Source: Pholiota molesta (Eukaryota; Basidiomycota; Agaricomycetes; Agaricales; Strophariaceae). Taken from it: a stretch of DNA of 64,000 nucleotides. The notes beneath the pieces were generated by a model that ran no database searches, was not told where the DNA came from, and saw nothing but the letters and a program-made list of their open reading frames with translations. Every line of letters begins with the position of its first letter. Position 1 is the first letter of the stretch. Location: the NCBI GenBank assembly GCA_014925825.1, contig JACGCK010000012.1, forward strand, positions 248,001-312,000. Direction: 5' to 3'. The position numbers were made by a program, and so were the translations under genes. Positions 39,099-51,563 of the stretch are shown one piece after another.

Positions 39099-40345
39099 AT
39101 GACTTCAACATCCATATCGAAGGCTGAACGTTCCTACATCCAGGTAGGCATACTCGCAAACCCTCCTTCGCGAGCCGATGGTCGCTCGTTAAACGACTTC
39201 CGCAATATCGCCCTCGAAACGGGCGTTACGCCGCTTGCAAACGGCAGCGCGAGACTCAGCATCGGACGTAATCCGCATGATGGATCTGGAGGAACTGAAG
39301 TCCTCGCGGCGACCAAGCTCGAGGTCGAGAGCATCGGTAATGGTGGAGATGGCGTCGAAGGCGGACGAATATCGTGTACCGTGAGCTGGTAAGCCAAACG
39401 CTATCTTGTCATTTCTTTTTCATTCATTATAAGCTCATCCTTCCTTTGCAAGGTAGCTCTCCTGCAGCATATCCGCATCTTTCTTCCAATGCACTCGAAG
39501 ATCTCCAATACGATATGACGACGATACTACACGAGACCCTCACACATCGCCTGCTTCACCCGCCTAATCTAGGTATCCTGCGCGGCAAAAAATCCTGGGT
39601 CCTCCACCTTGATGCAGTGGTTCTGTACGATGAAGGGAACGCATATGATGCGCTGTTTATGGCTGCACGAGCGGCGCTTTGGGATACCAAGGTGCCGCGG
39701 ACACGCAGTGTGGAGTACCAGGCCCGCAAAAGCGGTACCACAAAGGGGAACGGGAACGAGAGCGGTGGAAAAGGAGGAGGAGATATGGACGTGGACGAGG
39801 AAGTGGTGAGCGGGTTCGACACACGGCAGATCCAGACGGCAACGGACTTCGAGCTGCCCGACTACTGGGACGAGGGTGAACCACTTGGGGGACGCGAAAA
39901 TTGGCCCGTTTGCGTCACACTCAATATCGTAAGTCCTTTCTTTTTCTTACTGTCTTCGCCCCTCTTTTCATTCTGATTGCACAGGTTCAACCAACACACT
40001 TCCTTGACGCGACACAAGTAGAAGAAGCGGCGACTCCCCTCCGGCTGTTACTGATGTTCGCCTTCGATGGCCCACAGCCAACAAGCATACTGGGGATGCG
40101 AACGCTCGGGAACGGCGAACTAACCACGGCCCAAATTGCAGATCTTCTCAAGGCGAGTACTCGTATTTAATTCTTCCACAATCGATGAAGGAGATAACTA
40201 ACCCGCCTTTCTTCCATTTCTCTTTTTTTTTCTTGGGAAAAAAATTCAGGCTGGCGAAAAATACGCGAAAGAGATATGGAACTCGCTAAATACCAAACTC
40301 AAAGAGGAGAACCTAACCAGGTTAAAAGAAATAAGTAAATTTTGA
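39099..40345 (+). CDS. RRP42: Exosome complex subunit Rrp42
   Basis: A PH-ring component of the RNA exosome (3'-5' RNA processing and decay). The RNase PH fold is visible: an N-terminus MTSTSISKAERSYIQVG, then SRADGRSLNDFRNIALETG, GSARLSIG, TKLEVES, a helix NALEDLQYDMTTILHETL and a core strand SWVLHLDAVVLYDEGNAYDALFMAARAAL. A low-complexity insertion (GNGNESGGKGGGDMDVDEE) follows, then PVCVTLNIV and PTHFLDATQVEEAA. The C-terminal helix ends at the stop 40343-40345. Three introns with agreeing frames. It is convergent with ADE4. Confidence 0.92.
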
Positions 40346-40759
40346 ATGATATTGCACCTGATGCCCGCAGTTTATCTTTTGACGCTTGAGCTCGAGCTGA
40401 ATTAGTTTTCACTTTCCTCGACTCTCCTCGTCCTCAATCCGCGCGAAACGTCTTGTGTAGAGGTAGAATATTACGCGTTGCACAATGCCCTATAAAGCTG
40501 CTCGGATATCTCGACTTTGCCTTGAAGGTAATGTAAGTTGTAGTCGATTTTAAATACCGAGGTTGGGACTGCAGGACTCTTCAGCTCAACCACGAAGATT
40601 TAATATGGTATACATGTTCAAAGGTTTCAATAGAGAGAGCACAAATGAATATTTGCAAAGATAATATACACTTTATTTTATGCAACATAAATGAGAAGAT
40701 AATGTACCTCTATCCTAAATCCCACATCCCAACCTATCAAATCAAAGCATTTCGGTAAA
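40346..40759. other. Convergent intergenic, RRP42 to ADE4
   Basis: About 0.4 kb between two stop codons. It contains the 3' UTRs of both genes; no gene or repeat recognised. Confidence 0.45.
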
Positions 40760-42818
40760 TCAAGAATGGGAGTTCCATGTATTGTGCAGTCCAACCGTGT
40801 CGTCTGATCCATTTATTGGCGTGCTCGACTCTGTCGCGAAGCTCGCGTCCTTCATCGCGCCGCTGTTGCCGTTCACCCCCACCCGCTCTGGTCCCGCCTT
40901 GTCCAGCGCGCTCATGTTCAGATTCAGCTTCGTCCGGATGTTGTCTGCGCGCAGGCCCTCGAGGTGCGCGAGGTACTCCTCGTCGACGCCGCCGGTGACG
41001 TACTCCCCCGTGAACACCGAGCAGTCGAAGGTGCTGATGTTGGTGTTGAGCTGCCTCACCGAGTTTACGAGGTCGGGGAGCGTTTGGAAGATGACGAGGT
41101 CCGCGCCGATGGCGGAGGCGATTTCAGCGTCGTCTTTGTCGTGTGCTACTAGCTCTTTCCGTGAGGGCATGTCAATGCCGTAGACGTTTGGGTACCTATG
41201 GTAAAAAATGAGTTAGTTGATGCATTCATATCATGGTATATGAATGTACCCACCGGATAGGTGGTGCGCAACTAGCAACGATTACCTTCTTCGCGCCAAC
41301 ATCCTTTGCCATTTGGATGATTTCTTTAGACGTTGTTCCACGAACAATGGAATCTATCGATTTTCGTCAGATTAGAATCGTTTGCGATGGATGAATAAAC
41401 CACACACCATCAACAATGAGTACATTTTTGTCCACAAATTCTAGTGCCATCGCATTAAGCTTTCTTCGCACATTCTTTTTTCTACCATCCAACATGTTCG
41501 TTATGGGCATCTTTATCACACGAACAGAAAAAAATAGACGCCCTTACCTCATCTGTTGCCCAGGCATGATAAAAGTGCGGCCCACATATCTATTCTTGAT
41601 AAAGCCCTCGCGGTACGGCAGCTGCAGCTTCTGCGCCAGATTCAGCGCAGCGACGCGCGACGTGTCGGGCACGGGGATCACAACATCGACCTTGATGTCC
41701 GCCGCCTTCAGCACGGCCTGCACCTTGTCCGCGAGCGCGTCGCCCATGGCCATGCGGCTGCGGTACACGCTGATGCCGTCCATGACCGAGTCCGGGCGCG
41801 CGAAGTAGACGTACTCGAAGATGTCCGGCGCGAAGGTCGCGGGCGGCGCGGTCTGCCTGCGCGAGATGCCGTTGCGCGTGATGATGACGGCCTCGCCTGG
41901 GTTCCTCGAGGTGAGTGCCAGAGATCAGATATAAACAATGCTGGTGATGGACGTACCTGGCTTGACGTCTTCCCAATCGGTGAAGCCTCCGGCATCGGCA
42001 ACGACGCTCTCGCTCGAGATGATATAGTCGAGTCCGGAACCGTGTCCAGACGGGCGCTTCGCGAGCCCCACCGGTCGAATACCGTTTGGATCGCGGAAGG
42101 CGATAATGCCAAAGCCAGCGAGCATCGCGACGCACGCATACGCGCCCTTGATTTGCTTCATCATGCCACCGATAGCAGTGAAAATATCCTCTTCATTGAT
42201 ACGGAATTTCCCCGTCTGCTGCAGGTTGTACGCGAAAATGTTGAGGAGCAGCTCAGAGTCTGAGGCGGTGTTGATGTGTCGATGCGCGGTGTGGTCCATG
42301 AATTGCATTAGTGATTCCGTGTTGATAAGATTTCCATTCTACAAAGCGGAATTTGTATGAGACCCGGAAAGTCAATTCGAGGAAGACCAGACCATACATG
42401 CGCGAAGACAATTCCATACGGCGAGTTGACGTAGAATGGCTGGGCTTCAGCATTATTAAAGCTACCAGCAGTAGGATAACGGACTAGAAAACAGAAGCAT
42501 CAGTAAAAGCCGCATTTCAGACAATGTTGAGATCCACTGCACACCATGTCCAACGCCCATGCCACCCGCCAATCTGGAGATCGAGTTGGCGTCAAAGATG
42601 TCTCGGACCATTCCATTGGCTTTGCATTGATAGAAGCGCCCCTTGTATCCACAGGTAATCACACCGCACGCGTCCTGTCCTCTGTGCTGGAGAAGCGACA
42701 GGCCTTCGACGATCTCCGGTGCTGCATCTACTGATGGGTTGTTTAACAGCAAGCCAAGAATTCCACACACTTGGCAAAGTCAGCGTGATATGCGGAGATA
42801 TGACAGCGACGACATACT
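40760..42818 (-). CDS. ADE4: Amidophosphoribosyltransferase (purine step 1)
   Basis: Catalyses PRPP + glutamine to phosphoribosylamine in the cytosol. The Ntn glutaminase domain starts with the catalytic Cys2 ([10 protein letters not shown]) and has [22 protein letters not shown], a probable HNGNLIN stretch and [10 protein letters not shown]. The phosphoribosyltransferase domain has [31 protein letters not shown], the PRPP loop [17 protein letters not shown] and [14 protein letters not shown]. There is no in-frame ATG beside Cys2 in its exon. The ATG is made by joining A at 42818 (in CACC-A) to TG at 42769-42768 across a 48-nt intron (42770-42817, GTATGT...CTGAC...AAG). The other exons join cleanly. 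The stop is at 40760-40762. Confidence 0.93.
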
Positions 42819-43342
42819 GGTGAAAGGAAAAGGAGAAGAAAAGGGATGGGGTAGGGATTGGACAGATCCGCTCGGAGCCACCCCCGCAGAAATTTTTGGT
42901 ATCGATTAAAAGAGGAAAATTAATCCGAACACATCGCCATCCGCACGTGCGGCCCGCCCTGACACTACAATGTTCAGTCCACTCGCAGTTCCACACAATG
43001 GTTTAATGGTTTAGGACAACTGTTTCATTCAACAGGTCAAGGGATGGAGAGACGGTTGAGCGTTCTCGATCCCTGGGTAACTACATATTACATTTTTTTT
43101 TACTACGGGTTTAAACGGCACGAATAAGGGCCGGTAACTACATTCCACGAGAGAATAGGGTGAAGTATCATTGTGGGTCGTCAGTATATGTGTGGTGAGA
43201 TGGTCGTGACAATGGTATCTATAGAGCAATGCGAGGTGTGGATTAAATGTGCGGAAGGATGAACTTCCGATGCAAGCAGGCAAAAACGATGATGAAATGC
43301 GAGACAAAATAAAAAAGATCTAAACGAGATTCGTCTAGGAGC
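42819..43342. other. Intergenic, ADE4 promoter and SAM synthetase 3' end
   Basis: About 0.5 kb with no supported gene. Both neighbours are on the minus strand, so this holds the ADE4 promoter and the SAM synthetase 3' UTR. The minus-strand leader just before the ADE4 start is pyrimidine-rich. Confidence 0.45.
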
Positions 43343-44799
43343 TTACAGCTTAAGCTGCTTGGGCTTCTCCCAAGTGTAGTCGGGGTTACCGAAGTGGCCG
43401 TAGGAAGCAGTCTTGAGGTATTGGGGCTTTTGGAGGTCGAGCTCACGGACTGATGATAATCGTGAGTTACAAAGTCAAACAGAGTGAAAATGAATAAACA
43501 TACCGATGACACCAGGGCGCAGATCCCAGTTCTTGCGGATGATGGCAACGATCTCCTCATCGGTCTTCTTACCGGTACCGTAGGTATCAACATAGATCGA
43601 CAAAGGCTCAGCAACACCAATGGCGTAGGACAATTGGACGAGAGCACGGCGGGCGAGTCCAGCAGCAACGAGGGACTTGGCTATTGGGAAGAAATTAAAA
43701 TCGATTGTGTAAGTGCCAAAATTACAAGACTTACCGATCCAGCGAGCGGTGTAGGCAGCAGAGCGATCGACCTTGGAGAAATCCTTTCCAGAGAAGGCTC
43801 CTCCTCCGTGGGCTCCCCATCCTCCGTAGGTGTCGACGATGATCTTGCGACCAGTCAAACCAGCGTCACCTTGAGGTCCACCAATGACGAAGCGGCCAGA
43901 GGGTTGGATCTATCGCATTTCAATAAGTACATACATCACAAAAATGAATGAGAGCTAAAAACTCACGTGGTAGATGGTGTTGGAGTCGAGGAGGTTGGCA
44001 GGGATGACCTTCTTGACAATCTTCTCGAGAATTTCCTTGCGGAGGTTTTCGGTCGAGATCTCCTCAGCGTGCTGGGTGGAGATGACGACGGTGTCGACAC
44101 GGAGGGGGATCGTAGCACCACCTTCCTTCTTGTACTCGACGGTGACCTGGGTCTTCGAGTCGGGGCGGAGCCAGCCGAGTTCGCCAGAGCGGCGGGCAGC
44201 AGCCATGGCAGCGTTGAGCTTGTGGGCGAGCATGATGGTGAGGGGCATGTACTCCTCAGTCTCGTCGGTAGCGTAGCCGAACATGATACCCTGATCACCA
44301 GCGCCGTGGTCCTCGAGGGAACCGTGGTCGAGACCTTGGGCAATATCGGGGGACTGTTGCTCGATGGCGACAAGGATGTTGCAGGTCTTGTAGTCGAAGC
44401 CCTTGGAAGAGTCATCGTAGCCGATCTGCTTGATGGTGTTACGGATGACCTTCTGGTAGTCGAGCTTCGCCTTGGTGGTGATTTCACCGAAAACCATGAT
44501 CATACCCGTCTTGGCGGCAGTCTCGCAAGCGACCTTGGAGAAGGGGTCCTCGGCAAGGCAAGTATCGAGCTGAACGCGTCGCAAAAGCGCCGGATAAGCT
44601 GGAATACATGTTAAAGCAATATGCGGCACATACGATAGCATCGGAAACCTGGTCACAGATTTTATCTGATCTCGCGTCAGTTGGAAACATCAAAAGCAAC
44701 GTGGAATGGCAACTCACCGGGGTGACCCTCACCAACGGACTCGGAGGTGAACAGGAAGTGGCCGGGAGCAAGGGCGGCACGAACAGCGTTGGGGGCCAT
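43343..44799 (-). CDS. S-adenosylmethionine synthetase
   Basis: Makes S-adenosylmethionine from methionine and ATP. The ATG at 44799 gives [28 protein letters not shown] with the ATP-binding HPG motif at the exon end. Then [34 protein letters not shown], the active-site loop [18 protein letters not shown], an [12 protein letters not shown] stretch, [59 protein letters not shown] and a C-terminal [13 protein letters not shown]. Five or so short introns; every exon joins in frame. Length and motifs match the eukaryotic MAT family. Confidence 0.97.
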
Positions 44800-45409
44800 T
44801 ATAGGGGAGATATAGGGCGGATGTGGGGGAAGAAGGAAAGATGGGAAATGGGGTCGGCTGCTTTCACTTTCTTCAAATTTATCGTAAGTTTGCCAGCTTA
44901 CATAATCACTATCGTTCTATATCACGCCATCTGAAGTCCTCTCCGCAATTGATTTTATTTTCTGCCATCATCTGTACTTAGCCCTTCAACGTATTATCTG
45001 ATCCTTCTGCTTCTCATATCAGCCTTTTGCCGGCATCGAGGCGCCCTCGTTCACCCTCGCGATTGGGTAGACAGCGTGGCGAGCCCGAATGGGCGTGTAT
45101 TGAACTCCCCTGTCTGCATATCTCAGCGCATGCTCGAGATTGTACATCAAAATCGCTGCCAGCTGTAAGCTGGCTAAGTGAAATTGGAAAATTGACAAGG
45201 TCTATGATTAGCTACAGTAGTGAGAGGGGCCTGGCCAGGCGCGCTCACATGGATTTATGTACTTAATTTCAACGCCCAGAGTGACGGTCCTTCTAAACAT
45301 CCCACAGCTCTATAGCGTAAACTGTGCGAAAACAATGTCATACATTGAGGGGACGATGGATAAATGGGAGATACAATGCTTTCTATCTATGTATACAATT
45401 CATTACAGC
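44800..45409. promoter_or_regulatory. SAM synthetase promoter region
   Basis: About 0.6 kb between the SAM synthetase start and the stop of the myotubularin gene (both minus). No gene recognised; pyrimidine-rich leader sequence on the minus strand next to the start. Confidence 0.45.
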
Positions 45410-48390
45410 TTACAGCAAGCCGACTCCAAGAGGGTCGGTATTATCATTATCGTTTTTGGGCGCGCGGGGAGGCGATTGAGGCGGAGGACGTTTCGCTCCA
45501 GGCTGTGGTGAATTGCGCCCCACCGAAGCACTGGATGCGGCTCTGGACCCCCGGGACGAACCTATGGGAATAGGGGTCACCGTAGGATCCAGAGGAAGCG
45601 GGCTCGTGGGCTCGATGATTGTCGGCCGCGTAGTCGCAGTGGGAAGTGCTGATTCGCTCTCCGAGGATGCACCCCAAGGATTTTCGTCGAAGATTGTGAG
45701 ATGGTGTGCGGAGGAAGATGGGGCTGTCGACCACGGGTTCGACGTGGCTAAGGGAGCCCGTGGCGTCTGATATGATGAAGGTCGAGGAGAGGGAGAGCGC
45801 CGGTCCTGACCCCATGCGCTGAGTGTGTCGCGTCCTCTGAGTTCGGATGTCTTTTCCGATGTTTCTTCGATGCCTTGACCCGTATTCATCAGGTCCTTCG
45901 CCACGCCCGCATAAGCGTCTTGAACGACTGAAAATGCAGCAGATGCATTCGAAGAAAGCTTTCCCCAGACTGATTTGACACCACCTCCTGATAGAATGTC
46001 AGGGGGCTTAGCGCGTGACCAGATCGGCGTATTCAACAGGCCCTGCGACAATGGTGAACTTTGTGCCCTATCCGTGGCTGAGCCCAGCGGTGTAGGTGTC
46101 GAGTTGGCACTTCTACTTGGAACTGCTCTGGAAGGAAGATCTGGGAGTGACGCTGATACATCTCGCAAACTAGTGCCCAAGCCTGGCGACGTCGGTCTCC
46201 CAATGGATGTCAATACATTGAGTGAGCTCGTGAGACTCCTATCCACCGCCTTTCCTCCTGAACCTGAACTTGAAAGAGCGTCCGTGGTGTTGGATTCTTG
46301 AACGATGGGATCATCATCAGCACTATCCACCGGACCAACAAGCTCGGCATCGCGTGCTTGAGCAACGACAAACCTTCCGTTCATCTCTTCGTCAGTCCGC
46401 CCATATAGCTCATGCCAGAACCGGACATCCTTTGGGTTGGGAAAGAGCACACCCATGTCAGCATCTGGAGTGCGTCTACTGGGATCATCGAGTGTCGCGT
46501 CATACAAAGGATTTGTATTCAGGGCCATCTCGGCTGGGGTGTTGAAGAAATCCCATACACTGATGGTGCGTTCGATGGCGGTAGTCCTCCGTCTCCGACT
46601 TTGCGGTCCCTCTCGCAATTAAACAGGAAAGTGCCAAATTGACACGAATAGAGGTGATAGTACAATTGCTGCAAGAACCGTCGTTGAACTCGAAACGTGC
46701 AGGTATTGCCGTTGATCTGTCGGACTGATTCCAAGAACTGATGGAATACTGGGCTGTCTCCTTGATATGGTGCTGTGAAGCAAATCGGTTTTGCATCGAG
46801 GCCAAGAAAGCCTGTGCAGCTTCGGCCCCGCTCCCTGTCCCGCATCGCCTGTAGGGATAGGAAGAACTTTTCAGAGGAGAGATGCCCACATCGATCCAAG
46901 AATTTATGGCCGAATGCCAACCATCTTTCTCGATCAAGACTTCGAACCCACGTATTGTGCGATAGAAAGGGTCTAGACAGAGTTGAGTTAGAGCGGATAG
47001 TTGAGATGTACGATCCCATCCATCGGAACAGTGGATTAAAACATGAGACGAATTAACGTGCACATTCTTGGTGATGATTAAGTCCCTTCAAGGATAGCAG
47101 AGATGTGACGCAGCCAACCAGACCGTCGAAGGGCGCCTTTATCAACACAGCGAGGCTTGGTACCTGATCAGAAAGATCATTGTTGATGCTCGCCAGCAGT
47201 TGGTCGGCCTCTCTGAGGGTTTCTACGACTTTGGCCAGGGATTCCCGCATGGTGTGAATATGATCGATTCCGAGATAGACTTTCTTTCCTTCCTTGTAAT
47301 AGTCCATGTTCTCGGTTCCAGCGCCTTTGGCAGTATTCGCCACCGCTTGACCGTTGGTCGGGCATCAATGATGAGGTTTGTGGGCGTTGCCCCATAGACA
47401 TTTGCATTCGAAACTCGAGAATCGGGTGACCAATGAGATTGGAAGATAGCTTCAATGAGCTTCTCGTCTTGAATGGATCTGTTCTGAGTGATGCCAACCA
47501 TTGGCTGACTTGACCGAGTGATACTGCCCTGCAGATGAAGATCAGTTGTAAGATAAAATGGGGATCAATGATTGTGCTTACATAGTTAGCCCAATGAAGT
47601 AGCTCAGCACCGGTATTCGGCATTTGCTGCGGTATTTGGAAGCATACTGTAGGGTGGTATCGCTGATTCTGGTGGGTACAACAAGGCGTGCGGGATATGT
47701 GGGCAGAACTAGATGAATATCGACTTCAGGATAGAATATGATGTTGTGTTGACACTGCAATACGTACGGAATAATCTTTGTTCAGATCGGTGAATCGCCA
47801 GGCCTTTGAGCGTGTACCCACACCCATTCGAATGTATTCATCTCGAGGAGAATACAAGGACCATCCTTCATTTGCAGGCAAGGGCGGTGTGGGCACATAG
47901 AAGAAGGCATAAAGCTGGGAAACCGAAGCTGAACACGCATTAACAAAGTCTTAATTGCATACGATAACAGGACCACTTACTGGCGACAGTTAGCTCTTTC
48001 ACGCTCTCAAACACATCGCTCGCGTCGGCGTCACGCTTAAACGTGAGTGAGAAGGATTCGAATGTCCGTGTATGAAAGTTGAGTATGGATTGGCCTTGCA
48101 GCGTCTGGGGAAGACGATTGACCAAGGATATCAAGGGGTATGGCATCTACATGATCCACCCTTCAGCAAGCAGTGAGGCGGTGACAACAAGACCACTCAC
48201 CCACATTTCCTTCTCTTCAGCATCATCATATCGGAATATGATATGGTGGGCGGTAAGGTGAACCGTACCCTTGGAAATCGATCCTGATTTTGCAAACAAT
48301 ACTTGCTCCACCTAGGTCGGGTGTGAGGACGATGAATCTTGTGTGAGCCTTGTGATAATTGTTCACCTTGGAAACCCGGATCGCATCCAT
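45410..48390 (-). CDS. YMR1: Myotubularin-type phosphoinositide 3-phosphatase
   Basis: Dephosphorylates PI3P and PI(3,5)P2 on endosomal membranes. Starts at 48390 (MDAIRVSKV). A PH-GRAM-like N-terminus (GTVHLTAHHIIF, MPYPLISLVNRLPQ, FHTRTFESFSLTF) leads to the myotubularin core (GWSLYSPRDEYIRMG, RFTDLNKDYSVC, SYFHWANYGSITRSSQPMVG, NIIDARP-like LIIDARP, AKGAGTENMDYYK, YLGIDHIHTMRESLAKV). The catalytic CX5R site is HCSDGWDRTSQL. A long Ser/Pro-rich low-complexity tail ends at 45410. One-base losses near 47595, 47365 and 46912 break the frame inside conserved motifs, consistent with assembly indels. Confidence 0.92.
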
Positions 48391-48916
48391 GTTGGCAAGG
48401 TGGAAAGTAGTCCGAAGGAGAGTCTGGAATGACAAGGAAAGGAAAAGGCGCAGGAGTCAACCCTCTGCGGCTGCGTAGTAGTGGTGCGAAAGGTCTTTGT
48501 GCTTGTTTATCTAATCATATGCTTGACCGCAGACTCTACATCTCTGTCATCTCATAAATACCTGTTTTTACTTCATTTTATAAGTGGTGGAAGCCCTACT
48601 TTCCTACGAGCCACTGATACAGGGAAAGAAACTAACAACCCTATCACATTGTCAGATTTGTAGAATCATGATACATGCGGTATCATCGTCGGTAAGCCAA
48701 GATCACTGTCAGGATTGCAAGCTGAGCGGCTGAGCGCTGATGGATCATTCAGCCCGTGTCAAATCAAGATCAACAGCTCAACATCATCTCTAATCATTCT
48801 TGGATAGATCAATGGCCCAAAGAAAGCTTGAAATAATGGGGGATAATGTGTCCTACTACACTCGATTTTTAAAGAGCCTAAATACGCCAGCTGTTCAATG
48901 TCAATCCCGCAGACAC
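48391..48916. other. Intergenic, YMR1 promoter and cupredoxin gene 3' end
   Basis: Both neighbours are on the minus strand. No supported gene, repeat or RNA. Confidence 0.4.
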
Positions 48917-49818
48917 TCATAGAGCCACACCGAGGAACAAAGCAGCAACGGTCATAACAGCGGCGGCACTGCCGCCGAGCTTGAGCGCGCCGCTCTTTGC
49001 CGTCGTGGTCGCAGCAGCAGGGGAAGTACCGGTACCTGAACCCGCTGCGCCAGACGAGGTGGTGGAGTTGGTGGTGGTGGAGTTGGAGGCGGTAGCCTTC
49101 GCAGCGTCCTATTAAAATGGTGCGGTGAGTATCATAAGAAGATACATCCGCCAACAATGATCGGTGATCTTACCTGGAACTGAGCGAATGTCTTGGCTGG
49201 AGGAGCATTGACGGCGAACACCATTCCGTTTGCGCAGTGGCTGAAGAAAAAAAAATTCGATCAGGATCGACTAATGAAGGAGTTGCATGGAACGTAATCT
49301 CACCTAACGGGAGTCGTCTGAGCGCAGAAGAACCACAAAGGGGTGGTAGCATTGGTGATGTTCAACGTCCACTGGGGAAGAGTGAGACTGCCGTTTGCAA
49401 CAGCCATGAAACCAGAGTCAACACCGCCGGCCATTTTGGTGCATGGGGCGGGGAATGTTGATTGAGTTACGGACTATTGAGGTAGGAAAGCGTCAGTTTC
49501 TCAGACGAGGAACAAACAAGACAGTGATACTTACGTGGTTCTTGCCCTGGCTAGATATTGAAAGCGGTTTAGCAAAATCCAAGACACAGTCAGAAAGTAT
49601 TTACAATTGGAAGGAGACGGTGTCTCCATTGACGGCAGTGATGTTTGTGGGATCGAAGACAAGCTAACAAAAAGAATGAGCGATCCGGGCATATAATAGG
49701 CTAGATGACCTGAACCTACCCCGCCGTTAGCGCCAACCTTGACAAGATGGTCAACAGCCTGGACTGAGGCAGCGGAAAGGAGAGTGGCAGCAGCGGCAGC
49801 GGCGACGGAGAAACGCAT
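48917..49818 (-). CDS. Secreted cupredoxin-domain protein, probably GPI-anchored
   Basis: An ATG at 49818 gives a signal peptide (MRFSVAAAAAATLLSAASVQA), then a plastocyanin-like fold: VDHLVKVGANGG, LVFDPTNITAVNGDTVSFQ, NHSVTQSTFPAPC, WFFCAQTTPVRHCANGMVFAVN. The His, Cys, His and Met positions are compatible with a type-1 copper site, by family knowledge. A Ser/Thr/Ala-rich stalk (NSTTTNSTTSSGAAGSG) and a hydrophobic C-terminus (AAAVMTVAALFLGVAL) suggest GPI attachment. Several short introns. Such extracellular serine-rich cupredoxins are common in fungi; their role is not established. Confidence 0.85.
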
Positions 49819-50919
49819 TTTGGCTAGAGGTTTTGTTTGAAGAAAATCGAGGTAGTGGGAATATAGATCTTGTCCAAAGCAAGAACGAAAAGTCAAGAGC
49901 CTGCAATGAGAAAAAATAACTGAGCGTCTAGCAGAAATAGAGTGCGAGATTTTATGGACTCACGCTGGGCTCGTAAGATGGTAGTTAGAAAAGAGAGAAA
50001 AAGGATGAATTACAACAAAACAACGTCGCGCCTTATGTACCCTGACAGGACTGAACGGATACTGTGTGCATTTCCATAACAACGGAGCGGGGTATCTTTA
50101 GACCTGTTCTGTATTGAAGAGACGATGAGAAAATTTTTCATGCTATTCATTGCGTCTGATGGATTATTTTTGTCCCAGGATAGCTTACAGCAAGGCTCCT
50201 AATGCCCTTCCGAGAGTATGTCGTCTCCTTGGTACCCGCAAATTGCCCGCAAACGAGCGAAATGAGTGAAAAAGATGGAAGTGAAGCTGAGCTCTTCATT
50301 TTACATCACAAAAAGGGGGCTCATGGACGTCGTAGATGCAGCACATGTTCGATGTAGTATGTAGCTGTCCAGCTGTCCACAATGTGCTGATGTGTTGGGA
50401 GAACCCAACAAGGGGGAAAGGAGTCTGCATTCCATCGGTAAGTATCAGTCAACATCAGTTATTGAGGTGTTTAACGAGCCAATCACCAATGGATTCCGAT
50501 AATAGACAGCTCAGCAACGTTGATCAGCATAGATCGAAGTGATTCCAACAATCTGCGAATGTTGGAATCTTGGAATGGTTGGATCATGTTGGTCGATGTA
50601 TGCATTGAACGCAGAGCCTCGAGAGACAGATTATATGACATATCAATGCTTTCGCAGATATGTACATCATATAGGAAAGATTTGGGTCCATCCATGAATA
50701 CCACATACAAGACTTAAAAGGATGATAAATCTCGGTTGGTGGATGGGCAAGTATTCGAGAAGCCATCCTGAGCCTGAGGTGAGCGGCCCGGCAATTCCCG
50801 CACACTCAGCGAATCCGGATGACGCATGTGAACGACGGAGCGCACTGTGTTCAGTTCTGCCCTGAACCGCCATTCCCCTGACATCGCTAGCAGCAACATC
50901 CACCTTCCTACCGCCCAAA
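49819..50919. other. Divergent intergenic, cupredoxin gene (-) and thioredoxin (+)
   Basis: About 1.1 kb with no convincing gene; short open frames lack splice context and recognisable motifs. It should hold both promoters. Confidence 0.45.
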
Positions 50920-51563
50920 ATGTCACTCAGCGCCGGAATTCGCAGCCTCAAGTCGTCCGTTGCATCAAATGCACTCCTGAAGCAGACGCGAGGCGGTGCC
51001 CGCGCCTTCCACGTCTCTCCGGCGCGTGCGGTCGTCTATCAAAAGGCGGACCAAAAGGTGAGTTGTCTGCGGGCCCTCTATCCATATGACGCGCCGCGAG
51101 TTGATCATATTGAAAAGAAATTTATGTAGACGTTCAACCAAGTGACCAGCGCGAAAGATCGCATCACCTCGTCGATTTCTACGCTGAGTATGTTGCCGGG
51201 CTTCGTCGGAGACTCCGAAAAACGCATAGCTTATCAAAAAAATTCTAGTTGGTGCGGGCCATGCCATCAGCTCGCGCCCGTAATCCAGAATTGACAGAGG
51301 ACCCCATAAGTCGGGCAAATCTGGTCTTCCATTTGATTTGGTCAAAGTTGACACCGACAGCGATGAAGGACAACTTTTAGGCGCCACATACAAGGTCAGC
51401 TGAGCTATTTTACGGAATTCATTAGAACCAAGTATCTGATAATTATGAACTTTAGGTCCGCGCATTGCCCACCGTCGTAGCGTTCCGCGATGGTGCACCA
51501 ATAACACAATTTGTCGGAGCTCTTAACGAGGCTGGTGTACAAAGGTTCCTGAGCGAGCTGTAA
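50920..51563 (+). CDS. Mitochondrial thioredoxin
   Basis: A small disulfide oxidoreductase. The ATG at 50920 opens a basic, Ser/Ala-rich presequence (MSLSAGIRSLKSSVASNALL to RAFHVSPARAVVY). The thioredoxin fold follows with VDFYADWCGPCHQLAPVI (active site WCGPC, assembled across an intron at about 51189-51246), DLVKVDTDSDEGQLLGATY and the cis-Pro loop VRALPTVVAFRDG, ending QRFLSEL. Two one-base losses near 51295 and 51305, in T and C runs, break the frame between the active site and the next strand. I read these as assembly indels. Confidence 0.9.

Noticed and set aside
41556..42263. Long + strand open frame (235 codons)
   Set aside because: Antisense to conserved ADE4 exons; composition (His/Arg/Asp-rich) is that of a shadow frame.
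42647..42770. GTG start for ADE4 at 42770
   Set aside because: Eukaryotic nuclear genes rarely start with GTG, and a canonical short intron creates a proper ATG directly before the catalytic Cys.
43967..44614. Long + strand open frame (215 codons) over SAM synthetase
   Set aside because: Antisense to the conserved MAT coding sequence, whose own frame has all the family motifs.
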